Below, piece after piece: positions 1 through 5,555 of a stretch of DNA of 5,555 nucleotides. Below the pieces are notes generated by a model, which was given only the letters and a program-made list of their open reading frames with translations, was not told where the DNA came from and ran no database searches. Both the position numbers and the translations under genes were made by a program. The DNA lies in the NCBI GenBank assembly GCA_937927265.1, contig CALBCO010000275.1, positions 1 through 5,555 on the forward strand, read 5' to 3'. Positions within the stretch are counted from its first letter, which is position 1; the number at the start of each line of letters is the position of its first letter. The DNA is from an uncultured Verrucomicrobiae bacterium (GTDB lineage: Bacteria; Verrucomicrobiota; Verrucomicrobiia; Palsa-1439).

Positions 1-474
1 GCCCTCTACGAAGTCGGCTACAGCCTCAATGACATCAACCCCGACTACGTCGTTGTGGCCGAGACGCAGACCTACAATTACGAACGCATCTGTCGGGCGG
101 TGACATTGGTGTTACACGGGGCGAAACTCATCGGCACCAACCCCGATGTAACCGGCCCGGTTGAAGCCGGCATCGTGCCCGCTACTGGCTCGCTGATCGC
201 CCCCATTGAATTGGCCACAGGCAGCAAGCCCTATTTTGTCGGCAAACCCAACCCGTTGATCATGCGTCACGCGCTCAAGAAGCTCGGCTGCCAACGCGAG
301 GATACCGTGATCATCGGCGACCGAATGGACACCGACATCATTGCCGGGATCGAAGCCGAGATCGAGACGGTGTTGGTATTGAGCGGGGTAACCGCAGAAG
401 CTGATTTGCGCCGGTTCGCTTACCGGCCGGGGCTGGTGCTGGCGAATGTCGGCGAGATGCTCCCCGGCAACTAA
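1..474 (+). CDS. NagD-like HAD-IIA family sugar phosphatase, C-terminal part (5' truncated by window)
   Basis: This is a haloacid dehalogenase-superfamily phosphatase of subfamily IIA (the NagD / 4-nitrophenylphosphatase type). Such enzymes are cytoplasmic and Mg-dependent and remove phosphate from small sugar phosphates or nucleotides. The frame is open from base 1 with no stop, so 157 residues are visible and the N-terminal catalytic DxD motif lies outside the window; the GTG at 55 is only an internal valine codon. Visible marks, numbered from the first visible residue, are GTNPD in the cap domain (45-49), the motif III lysine in GKPN (81-84), and the motif IV Mg-binding loop GDRMDTDI (106-113), followed by the typical TVLVLSGVT strand. 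The C-terminus is complete and ends in TAA. The family usually has about 250-270 residues, so roughly 100 are missing. It converges on the next gene with 23 bases between stops and no clear terminator hairpin. The fold and class are firm, but the physiological substrate cannot be told. Confidence 0.93.
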   Translation, partial: ALYEVGYSLNDINPDYVVVAETQTYNYERICRAVTLVLHGAKLIGTNPDVTGPVEAGIVPATGSLIAPIELATGSKPYFVGKPNPLIMRHALKKLGCQREDTVIIGDRMDTDIIAGIEAEIETVLVLSGVTAEADLRRFAYRPGLVLANVGEMLPGN

Positions 475-497
475 ATCGCCGCCAATCGCCGTGCTGC

Positions 498-1481
498 TCA
501 GGGATGGCCGGTCCCGCGCACAGTGGCGGCGAGCCGTTTCATGGCCGTTTCTTCACCCACGGTCAGCACGTCGTCGAAGTACTGAATCATTTCCAATTCG
601 GTGGCCAGGTCCACAATCTCGCGTTCGACCGTCGCCAGCAAGGTCTTCAACTGCTCGCGCCGCCGCTCCAATTCCACTTGGCGCAAATTGGCCTCGGTCA
701 CAGTCACGTCCTCCGGGCGGGCCGCTTGCAACACAGCGTTTTCAAGAGATTGTCCGACCAGCTCATGCAGCAGATAACGCGCGCGGCGCTGCATCGCCCG
801 CGCCACGGCGAGCAACCGATCTGCTTGGGTGGTTTCCATCGGGGGCATGGCCAAGTCACGGGCCATCTGCAACACCGTTGTTTCGGGCATGAAACCAAGC
901 CGTCGGGCGGCGTAGCGGGAATAGCCCCCTGCCTCCAACAACGCAATCCGCGCCCGTGCCGCGTCGCTGCCGTAATCCTCGAACCCATCCGCCCACGAGG
1001 CCGGACCGCGAACGGGTTGGTCGCCGCCCGTCTGTTTCCACACCCATAATTCCACCAACCACGGGGCAAGATTGTCTTTGTCCCGTTCGGCCACCCACGC
1101 CAGCCACGCCTTTGCCATCGGCCAATCCTTCTGGCGGGCGGCAGCCACGGCGAACCGAAAGGCCACAGCCTGGTTCGTGCCGCTGAGACGGATCGCGGAC
1201 TCGAACAATGCTTGCTTGGCAGACCATTCGGCGGTGAGTTCTGCCGCGCCCCAAATCATCACAGCGTCCGTCCCGTGGGCTTGCGCCGTCCGCGCAATAA
1301 GGTCGGGCGCCACGCGCGTCAATTCGAGCAAGTCCGCGCTGTGCAACTGGCCCGTTAACCGTCGCGCCCGGTCCATTCGCCGAAACTCTTCGTATCCCGG
1401 CAACGAAGCCGTCTCCGCGCCGTGCGAGAACAAAACGACGCCCACCAGCCCGAACACCAAGAACCAACGTTTCACACACAT
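498..1481 (-). CDS. Exported hypothetical protein with helical-repeat and coiled-coil regions
   Basis: A 327-residue protein of no family I recognise. I chose the ATG at 1481 because it places a basic n-region (MCVKRW) directly before a hydrophobic stretch (about 6-19) and a plausible signal-peptidase site after S-H-G (residue 21). The in-frame TTG at 1505 would lie inside the candidate promoter. The mature part is mostly alpha-helical. Residues about 70-150 alternate Ala/Trp-rich amphipathic helices resembling degenerate TPR repeats (AVAAARQKDW, AKAWLAWVAERDKDN). Residues about 262-300 form a charged heptad-like segment (ELERRREQLKTLLATVE) that should be a coiled coil. There are no transmembrane segments beyond the signal and no catalytic motif. 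It is likely periplasmic or envelope-associated, perhaps a scaffold or interaction protein; that is inference. It is transcribed divergently from argF and stands alone on its strand here. The signal peptide and frame are convincing; the function is unknown. Confidence 0.82.
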   Translation of the reverse strand: MCVKRWFLVFGLVGVVLFSHGAETASLPGYEEFRRMDRARRLTGQLHSADLLELTRVAPDLIARTAQAHGTDAVMIWGAAELTAEWSAKQALFESAIRLSGTNQAVAFRFAVAAARQKDWPMAKAWLAWVAERDKDNLAPWLVELWVWKQTGGDQPVRGPASWADGFEDYGSDAARARIALLEAGGYSRYAARRLGFMPETTVLQMARDLAMPPMETTQADRLLAVARAMQRRARYLLHELVGQSLENAVLQAARPEDVTVTEANLRQVELERRREQLKTLLATVEREIVDLATELEMIQYFDDVLTVGEETAMKRLAATVRGTGHP

Positions 1482-1488
1482 CGCGGCC

Positions 1489-1518
1489 ACTTTACGGTGA
1501 CCCAACGACCCCTGTCAA
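1489..1518 (-). promoter_or_regulatory. Candidate sigma-70-type promoter for the exported hypothetical protein
   Basis: Read on the minus strand, a perfect TTGACA (1518 to 1513) is followed after 18 bases by TAAAGT (1494 to 1489), which matches TATAAT at 4 of 6 positions. A start about 7-8 bases past the -10 box would fall at 1482-1481, on the A of the chosen ATG, so the message could be leaderless. No Shine-Dalgarno sequence lies before that ATG, which fits. The match is by eye only, and an 18-base spacer is acceptable but not ideal. Confidence 0.42.
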
Positions 1519-1800
1519 AACCAACTCGCGACCCGACCGACCCAAATCATCAGCGCCAAGCCAAAAGTTTCGCGCAAGAGTGAGCTTTTCTTGGGCCTCC
1601 ACGCCGTGTGTCTTCCGTTTCCACCGCGCCCGGCTCGTGGTCCCACCGTCTGCGCACAGCCACCTGTGATCAGCAGTGCTGTCGAACTGCACTCCAAGGC
1701 ACGAGCGTGTGGGGTACAGACCGTATGGACTCGGAGTGCGTCGCGCCAGTGGCGATTGGGCCGGCAATGGGAAGCCCCCACAAACGAAAAATGACGGAAA
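1519..1800. other. Intergenic DNA without a credible gene; looks like a non-coding interspersed repeat
   Basis: This is the body of the 391-base gap between the divergent genes. Several short frames are open on both strands, but their translations are rich in Arg, Cys, Ser and Trp and have no domain, signal or ribosome binding site. I see small dyads: CAGCA-G-TGCTG at 1671-1681, CGCCA-G-TGGCG at 1744-1754, and a 7-base inverted pair GCACTCC (1689-1695) / GGAGTGC (1733-1739) around a 37-base loop. One minus-strand frame contains the string ARALECSSTALL. It resembles, from memory, spurious proteins predicted over dispersed repeats in Verrucomicrobiota genomes. That would make this a repeat element rather than a gene, but only one copy is visible here. 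No T-tract terminator, transposase or target-site duplication is evident. Confidence 0.35.
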
Positions 1801-1819
1801 CCGCGCCGGGAGTCGAACC

Positions 1820-1848
1820 TTGCCTCGCACGCGAAATACCGCCATAAT
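1820..1848 (+). promoter_or_regulatory. Candidate sigma-70-type promoter for the argF operon
   Basis: TTGCCT (1820-1825) and CATAAT (1843-1848) are separated by exactly 17 bases. Each matches its consensus box at 4 to 5 of 6 positions. The predicted start near 1855 leaves a leader of about 18 bases before the ATG at 1873. The leader has only a weak GAG (1864-1866) six bases ahead as a ribosome binding site. The position directly upstream of the first gene of the operon supports it. Confidence 0.5.
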
Positions 1849-1854
1849 GGCAGT
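1838..1854. promoter_or_regulatory. Small dyad overlapping the argF -10 box, possible operator
   Basis: GCCAT-A-ATGGC (1841-1851) is a perfect 5-base dyad around one base, and AC/GT extends it outward across one mismatch to 1838-1854. It covers the -10 hexamer, where a repressor could block polymerase. It is not a recognisable ArgR box, which is AT-rich with TGAAT/ATTCA arms. Short dyads occur by chance, so this is only a candidate. Confidence 0.2.
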
Positions 1855-1872
1855 CATTCTCACGAGTGCTTC

Positions 1873-2763
1873 ATGAAACATTTATTGACGATTGAACAGT
1901 TGAGCGAGGCCGAAATCAATGAGGTGCTGGCCTTGAGCCGGCAGGTGAAGGCCCGTCGCGGCCAGCCGCTTCCGCACCCGCCCTTGGCTGGCCAAACGTG
2001 GGGATTGATCTTCACCAAAGCCAGCACGCGGACCCGGGTCAGCTTTGAGGTGGGCATCCGCGAACTGGGCGGGTCATCGCTGTATTTGTCGTCCAAAGAC
2101 ATCCAACTCGGCCGCGGCGAAACGGTCGCTGACACCGCGCGGGTCTTGTCGCGCTACCTCTACGGCGTCATCATCCGCACGTTTGCGCAATCGGACGTGG
2201 AGGAGTTCGCGCAAGCCGGAACAATTCCAGTCATCAATGCACTAACCGATGACGAACATCCCTGCCAAATTTTGGCCGATCTGTTTACAATTCAAGAGAA
2301 GCTCGGCGATTTGAAGGGCAAACGCATCACGTTCGCCGGTGACGGCGCCTGCAATGTGGCTCGGTCGTGGATTTTCGCTGCGGCCAAGACCGGGATGGAA
2401 CTCACCATTGCTGCGCCGCCCGGCTACCAACCACGCCCCGCCTTGCTGGCACGCGCCGGGGGCAACATCCGTGTCACCGAAGACCTCGCCACCGCGGCCC
2501 GGAATGCGGATGTGTTGTACACCGACGTCTGGGTTTCCATGGGCAAAGAAGACGAAGCCGTGGACCGACTGCGGGTACTCGCGCCGTATCAGTTGCATTC
2601 CGGGCTGGTCAGGCCGGAGACGTTGGTGATGCATTGCCTGCCGGCATATCGCGGCAAGGAAATCAGCGCCGAATTGCTCGATGCCCGGCAGCACGACATC
2701 TTTGACCAAGCTGAAAACCGCTTACATGTCCAAAAAGCGATTTTGACATTGCTCGCTGCATGA
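1873..2763 (+). CDS. argF: Ornithine carbamoyltransferase
   Basis: This enzyme catalyses carbamoyl phosphate + L-ornithine -> L-citrulline + phosphate, the sixth step of arginine synthesis, in the cytoplasm, normally as a trimer. The 296 residues carry all the expected marks. The carbamoyl-phosphate loop STRTR is at 51-55 (followed by VSFE), and HPCQ is at 129-132. The ornithine-binding DVWVSMG is at 218-224, and the catalytic HCLP is at 254-257 with downstream RLHVQKA. The SMG loop favours L-ornithine over the N-acetyl- or N-succinylornithine forms, and the absence of aspartate-type motifs argues against PyrB. At 296 residues it is shorter than the 334-residue E. coli enzyme but complete at both ends, like many short bacterial OTCases. 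The ATG at 1873 lies behind a promoter candidate with a very short leader and a weak ribosome binding site. It is the first gene of the operon, and its TGA overlaps the next ATG. No other arg gene is visible nearby. Confidence 0.96.
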   Translation: MKHLLTIEQLSEAEINEVLALSRQVKARRGQPLPHPPLAGQTWGLIFTKASTRTRVSFEVGIRELGGSSLYLSSKDIQLGRGETVADTARVLSRYLYGVIIRTFAQSDVEEFAQAGTIPVINALTDDEHPCQILADLFTIQEKLGDLKGKRITFAGDGACNVARSWIFAAAKTGMELTIAAPPGYQPRPALLARAGGNIRVTEDLATAARNADVLYTDVWVSMGKEDEAVDRLRVLAPYQLHSGLVRPETLVMHCLPAYRGKEISAELLDARQHDIFDQAENRLHVQKAILTLLAA

Positions 2764-3641
2764 CGACCCTCCGGCTCAAACACAGTCTCCGCGCAACGGC
2801 GGCCGGGCTGGCAACGAATGGTCTCTTGGCCATCATCAAGCTCGTGGCCGGCATCGTGGGGCATTCGTATGCCCTGATTGCCGACGCCATCGAATCCACA
2901 GCGGATGTGTTCAGTTCGGTCATCGTTTGGCGGGGCATGGTCATTGCCGACCGGCCAGCCGACGCAGGCCACCCGTATGGCCACGGCCGGGCGGAGACGT
3001 TGGCGGCCGCAGCCGTGTCGGTGATGCTGCTGGGCGCGGCGGCATTGATCTTATATCAATCCGTCCGAGAAATCCTCCATCCACATCAAATGCCTGCGCC
3101 GTTTACATTGTTTGTGTTGCTCGGGGTGGTGTTGGTCAAGGAAGGACTGTTTCGGTTTGTGGACGGCATCGGAAGCGAAATCGAAAGTCCAGCTGTGACC
3201 ACCGATGCGTGGCATCACCGCAGCGATGCGATCACCTCGGCAGCGGCAGCGTTGGGGATTGGATTGTCGCTCGTCGGCGGGCCGCGGTTTGCCACTGCCG
3301 ACGAATGGGCGGCGATTTTTGCGTCGGCCATCATCGCCTTCAATGGCTGGCGGTTGTTGCGGTTGCCCTTGGCCGAATTAATGGAAGCCGAGCCACAGGG
3401 CGACGTAGCAGGTCAGGCGCGTGCCATTGCGTTACAAGTCGCTGGCGTGCAGGGTGTGGAAAAATGCTTCGCTCGTCAACTCGGCTACGGTTATCTCCTC
3501 GAAATGCACCTGGAAGTGGATGGTACAATGCCGGTGCGCCAGGCTCACGATTTGGCGCATGAAGTCAAGGAGACCATCCGCACGAAGTTTCCGCGAATCC
3601 GGGATGTGACCATGCACATCGAACCGTTCAGTCCTCCATGA
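2760..3641 (+). CDS. Cation diffusion facilitator (CDF) family metal transporter
   Basis: A six-helix inner-membrane exporter of divalent cations (Zn, Fe, Mn, Co or Cd), driven by proton antiport and acting as a dimer. The helices lie at about 12-34, 37-60, 80-103, 113-130, 150-172 and 180-200. The family signature HPYGHGRAE (71-79) precedes the third helix. In helix 2, ADAIESTADV (41-50) offers E45 and D49, and in helix 5 WHHRSD (151-156) offers H152 and D156 as the transport-site ligands. The usual helix-2 ligand is His or Asp, so E45 is a variant. The cytoplasmic ferredoxin-like domain (about 210-293) keeps likely regulatory-site residues H250, H263, H286 and E288, by comparison with YiiP. 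The 293-residue length is typical. The ATG sits in an ATGA overlap with the argF stop and has no Shine-Dalgarno of its own, pointing to translational coupling. The family is certain; the metal is not. Confidence 0.95.
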   Translation: MTTLRLKHSLRATAAGLATNGLLAIIKLVAGIVGHSYALIADAIESTADVFSSVIVWRGMVIADRPADAGHPYGHGRAETLAAAAVSVMLLGAAALILYQSVREILHPHQMPAPFTLFVLLGVVLVKEGLFRFVDGIGSEIESPAVTTDAWHHRSDAITSAAAALGIGLSLVGGPRFATADEWAAIFASAIIAFNGWRLLRLPLAELMEAEPQGDVAGQARAIALQVAGVQGVEKCFARQLGYGYLLEMHLEVDGTMPVRQAHDLAHEVKETIRTKFPRIRDVTMHIEPFSPP

Positions 3642-4540
3642 AAGGCGACCTCATACAATCCCATCGCCTTTGTCGACAGATTGCCCGGCGCACCGCGAAG
3701 AATTTTTACTACTCGTTTCTGACGATGCCGGCGGCAAAACGGCAGGCCCTGTGCGCCATCTACGCCTTCATGCGCCGCAGTGACGATATTGCCGACTGCA
3801 CGGCCAACCCCGCGGTGGCCCTGGCTGGGCTGCGACAATGGCGGGCATCTGTCGAAGCAGCGTTTCGCAGTGCGGGCATCCTGTCCAACAAAGAGACGGG
3901 ACCGAACGGGCAGGCTGCTTGTCCTGCGGAGGCGATTTTGCCGGCGCTCGTGGACACGGTCCAACGGTACCGGATCGCGCCGCGGTACTTTCTGGAGTTG
4001 CTCGACGGAACGGAGATGGATCAATCGGTCACCCGCTACGAGACCTTCGACGAGCTTTACCGCTACTGTTACCGGGTGGCATCGTGCGTCGGGCTGATTG
4101 TCTTGCCCGTGTTCGGCTATGACGAGGACGACGCTCTTGCCCCGGCGGAAGCGTGTGGGATCGCATTTCAACTCACCAACATTCTTCGTGACGTCAAAGA
4201 GGACGCGCACATGGGGCGGATTTACCTGCCGCTTGAAGATTTGCGCCAATTTGGCGTCTCAGAAGATGATGTAATGAGCGGAAATCTGACCCCCCGATTT
4301 CGGGAATTGTTGAAGTTTGAAGCCGACCGGGCGCGGGAGTATTACCGGAAGGCGCAGCCGTTGCTGGGGATGGTGGCGCAAGACAGCCGGGCGACGTTGG
4401 CGGTGATGATCGAAATTTACGGCGGCATCCTCGACAAGATCGTCGCGCGCGATTATGACGTGTTCACGGAGCGGGCGCGGTTATCCACCACAGAAAAACT
4501 CAAGATCGTAATCCAGAACTGGTGGAGGTATCGGCAATGA
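3638..4540 (+). CDS. Squalene/phytoene synthase family protein (HpnD-like)
   Basis: A trans-isoprenyl diphosphate synthase of the head-to-head class. It would join two farnesyl or geranylgeranyl diphosphates to presqualene diphosphate, squalene or phytoene, the committed step to hopanoids, sterols or carotenoids. The 300 residues show both aspartate-rich Mg/diphosphate motifs: DDIAD (49-53) and QLTNILRDVKED (178-189, with D185 and D189), followed by GRIYLP (193-198). The substrate-pocket region YRYCYRVASCVG (141-152) and the C-terminal helix are present. A short low-similarity loop (about 79-98, SNKETGPNGQ) lies between helices. The QLTNILRDV...DA..GRIYLP form is closest, from memory, to HpnD (presqualene diphosphate synthase), but HpnC, CrtB or CrtM activity cannot be excluded. 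The start overlaps the CDF stop as ATGA, without its own Shine-Dalgarno. No partner hpnC, hpnE, desaturase or cyclase gene is in view. The family is very sure; the product is not. Confidence 0.93.
   Translation: MKGDLIQSHRLCRQIARRTAKNFYYSFLTMPAAKRQALCAIYAFMRRSDDIADCTANPAVALAGLRQWRASVEAAFRSAGILSNKETGPNGQAACPAEAILPALVDTVQRYRIAPRYFLELLDGTEMDQSVTRYETFDELYRYCYRVASCVGLIVLPVFGYDEDDALAPAEACGIAFQLTNILRDVKEDAHMGRIYLPLEDLRQFGVSEDDVMSGNLTPRFRELLKFEADRAREYYRKAQPLLGMVAQDSRATLAVMIEIYGGILDKIVARDYDVFTERARLSTTEKLKIVIQNWWRYRQ
4524..4528 (+). promoter_or_regulatory. Shine-Dalgarno GGAGG that fixes the start of the binding protein
   Basis: GGAGG lies eight bases before the ATG at 4537, inside the end of the synthase gene. 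It is the only strong ribosome binding site in the operon. It rules out the in-frame GTG at 4522, which would sit directly ahead of this site rather than after it. A good site here suggests this gene is translated more independently than its coupled neighbours. Confidence 0.7.
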
Positions 4541-5289
4541 ATGAACTGGTGTTGTTGGCATTTTTATTTCTGAAGACCGGTGAGAAATTCGCCACGCAAG
4601 AAACGGCGGGGCCAGCGGTTACAGCGTTCACAAGCCACGTGGCAGAGCAGATGGGCGGCATGCAGTTTGCCCCGCGAGTGTTCAACCAGCCGAAAAAAGC
4701 GGTGGAGTTTGTGGTGGCGAAGAAACCTGTGGTCGGCATCGTGACGCCCGGATTCTACCTGACGTATGCCGGGGCGCTCCACATGACGCCATTGCTTGAA
4801 ACCAAACGCGCCGGCGTGCCCGCCGAACAGTTCGTAGTGGTTGCGCGCCCCGACACGGCAGCCGACCCGACCGGACAGATCATTGGCACAACGTTGGCCG
4901 ACGAAGAACGCTATGTCCTCAGCGTTGTTTTGGGTCGGGAGGCGCGGTTGCAGCCGGTCGCGGACGTGGAGCAAGCGCTCTTTGATCTGGCCGAAGGCAA
5001 AGGCGGACTACACGCCATCCTCGTGGAAACTGCGACATGGAAACTGTTTGCGGCCGACCCCGACCTCGCCAAATCATTGAAGCCCATTCACGAATCGCCG
5101 GTGTTGCCAGGCAATCTCGTGGTGGCGTTTGCCGACTGGCCGAAATCCAACCGCTTGAAAGATGCGTTGCTGCAGATGTCTCACACGGAGGAAGGGAGGA
5201 AAGTGTTGGCCAGCATCCGGGTGGAGGCGTTCGTCGAGGTGAATCAAGACCGGCTACAACAGGCGGAGAAACTCTTCCATGGCCGGTAA
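4537..5289 (+). CDS. PhnD-like periplasmic binding protein (type 2 fold) without a clear signal peptide
   Basis: A 250-residue protein resembling the substrate-binding components of phosphate/phosphite/phosphonate ABC transporters. Marks are an N-terminal beta-strand (LVLLAFLF, 4-11), then a helix ending in MGG, then PKKAVEFVVAKKPVVGIVTPGFYL (52-74), where PhnD proteins have the strand-loop that senses the ligand. A second-lobe part at about 113-190 includes VEQALFDLAEGKGG, and the ending HTEEGRKVLASIRVEAFV (216-233) is the usual close of this family. The N-terminus MNELVLLAFLFLKTGEKF has no basic n-region or cleavage site, and the hydrophobic run looks like the first strand of the fold rather than a signal. 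The start is fixed by GGAGG at 4524-4528 and ATGA overlap with the synthase stop. No permease or ATPase gene is visible. It may be exported in an unusual way, act in the cytoplasm, or have lost its signal. The fold is likely; the ligand is unknown. Confidence 0.75.
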   Translation: MNELVLLAFLFLKTGEKFATQETAGPAVTAFTSHVAEQMGGMQFAPRVFNQPKKAVEFVVAKKPVVGIVTPGFYLTYAGALHMTPLLETKRAGVPAEQFVVVARPDTAADPTGQIIGTTLADEERYVLSVVLGREARLQPVADVEQALFDLAEGKGGLHAILVETATWKLFAADPDLAKSLKPIHESPVLPGNLVVAFADWPKSNRLKDALLQMSHTEEGRKVLASIRVEAFVEVNQDRLQQAEKLFHGR

Positions 5290-5555
5290 CGCGTGGCTAG
5301 TCGTGGCGGTGCTGCTGGCGAGCGGGTGCGCGACCATTCGCAGCGTGCGGATGCCCACCGAATCGGTCGCCGACACCTATGAAGCCCAATGCGCTGCGGC
5401 CGCGACTTGGGCCGCCACTGCGGAACACGCAACGAACGCCATTCAACGCGCCGCGGCCGCCCGGCGCGGGATTGTCTTGGCCCGGCGCGCGCGGGAACTG
5501 AATCCGGATGGCGTGGCCGGCCATTATTATTACGCAATCAACGTCGGCTGGCTGG
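5279..5555 (+). CDS. Putative lipoprotein with TPR-like region, N-terminal part (3' truncated by window)
   Basis: An open frame from ATG 5279 to the window end gives 92 residues. An in-frame TGA at 5240-5242 and no start codon between leave 5279 as the start; GGAG at 5265-5268 lies ten bases ahead. It overlaps the binding-protein gene by 11 bases. Residues 5-16 are hydrophobic and end in LASGC (C17), a lipobox with Ala rather than Leu at -3, so signal peptidase II processing and lipid attachment are likely. The n-region (MAGNAW) lacks the usual Lys or Arg. After C17 comes an Ala-rich amphipathic stretch (about 33-63). Then the segment LARRARELNPDGVAGHYYYA (67-86) reads like a TPR helix pair, reminiscent of TatT-type lipoproteins that accompany binding-protein-dependent transport. 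The function is not recognised, and the TatT resemblance is from memory only. Confidence 0.72.
   Translation, partial: MAGNAWLVVAVLLASGCATIRSVRMPTESVADTYEAQCAAAATWAATAEHATNAIQRAAAARRGIVLARRARELNPDGVAGHYYYAINVGWL

Noticed and set aside
475..497. A shared terminator between the convergent phosphatase and exported-protein genes
   Set aside because: The 23 bases contain no stable hairpin and no T-tract on either strand.
504..1049. A 181-codon plus-strand open frame opposite the exported hypothetical protein
   Set aside because: The product is His/Gln/Gly-rich and shapeless. The minus-strand frame has a signal peptide and coherent helices and explains the region better.
1785..1803. A rho-independent terminator (CGG-TTT-CCG then TCATTTTT on the minus strand)
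   Set aside because: The stem is only three base pairs, and no minus-strand gene ends here.
1795..1880. A complete tRNA gene on the minus strand
   Set aside because: The T-stem has two mismatches and no acceptor stem pairs. The apparent anticodon arm has A instead of U at position 33. At most this is a fragment.
1492..1881. Open frames of 66-129 codons on both strands in the intergenic region
   Set aside because: They overlap promoters and each other, lack ribosome binding sites, and give Arg/Ser/Cys-rich products typical of non-coding GC-rich DNA.
2242..2709. A 155-codon minus-strand open frame inside argF
   Set aside because: It overlaps the catalytic half of a certain ornithine carbamoyltransferase and shows no features of its own.
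3545..4249. A 234-codon minus-strand open frame opposite the squalene synthase-like gene
   Set aside because: It is Arg/His/Val-rich, has no domain or ribosome binding site, and is fully covered by a well-supported gene with family motifs. Long antisense frames are common in GC-rich coding DNA.
4522..4536. GTG at 4522 as the start of the binding-protein gene
   Set aside because: The GGAGG at 4524-4528 would lie inside the coding region. The ATG at 4537 has ideal spacing and the same ATGA overlap as the other junctions.

Overview
The window is ordinary, gene-dense bacterial chromosome (GC-rich). It holds six protein-coding genes that can be named or described with support, one cut at the left edge and one at the right edge. 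It also holds one 391-base intergenic region with two promoter candidates. The short ornithine carbamoyltransferase, the operon built on ATGA overlaps, the general weakness of Shine-Dalgarno sequences and the repeat-like intergenic DNA together suggest a member of the Verrucomicrobiota (Pedosphaera/Limisphaera-like). This placement is by recollection of similar proteins, not by a search.

Layout. Bases 1-474 (+) are the C-terminal 157 residues of a NagD-type (HAD-IIA) sugar phosphatase. It converges, with 23 bases between stops, on a minus-strand gene (1481 to 498) for a 327-residue exported protein of unknown family with helical-repeat and coiled-coil character. The region 1482-1872 separates this gene from a divergent plus-strand operon. 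It carries a promoter candidate facing each way and a middle section that looks like a non-coding interspersed repeat.

The plus-strand operon (1873 to beyond 5555) is argF (ornithine carbamoyltransferase), a cation diffusion facilitator (CDF) metal exporter, a squalene/phytoene synthase-family prenyl synthase, a PhnD-like periplasmic-binding-fold protein with no clear export signal, and a lipoprotein that runs off the right edge. The first three junctions are 4-base ATGA overlaps and the last is an 11-base overlap. The five genes are therefore almost certainly co-transcribed and partly translationally coupled, probably from the promoter at about 1820-1848.

The operon members do not form one recognised pathway: arginine synthesis, divalent metal efflux, C30/C40 isoprenoid synthesis and a binding-protein/lipoprotein pair. 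The last two genes are the likeliest to work together at the envelope. I found no CRISPR array, defence system, intact transposase, integrase or RNA gene, and no strong case for an undescribed system. The points most worth a second look are the signal-less binding protein with its lipoprotein neighbour, the orphan exported protein, the intergenic repeat-like DNA, and the promoter arrangement, which includes a possibly leaderless transcript.
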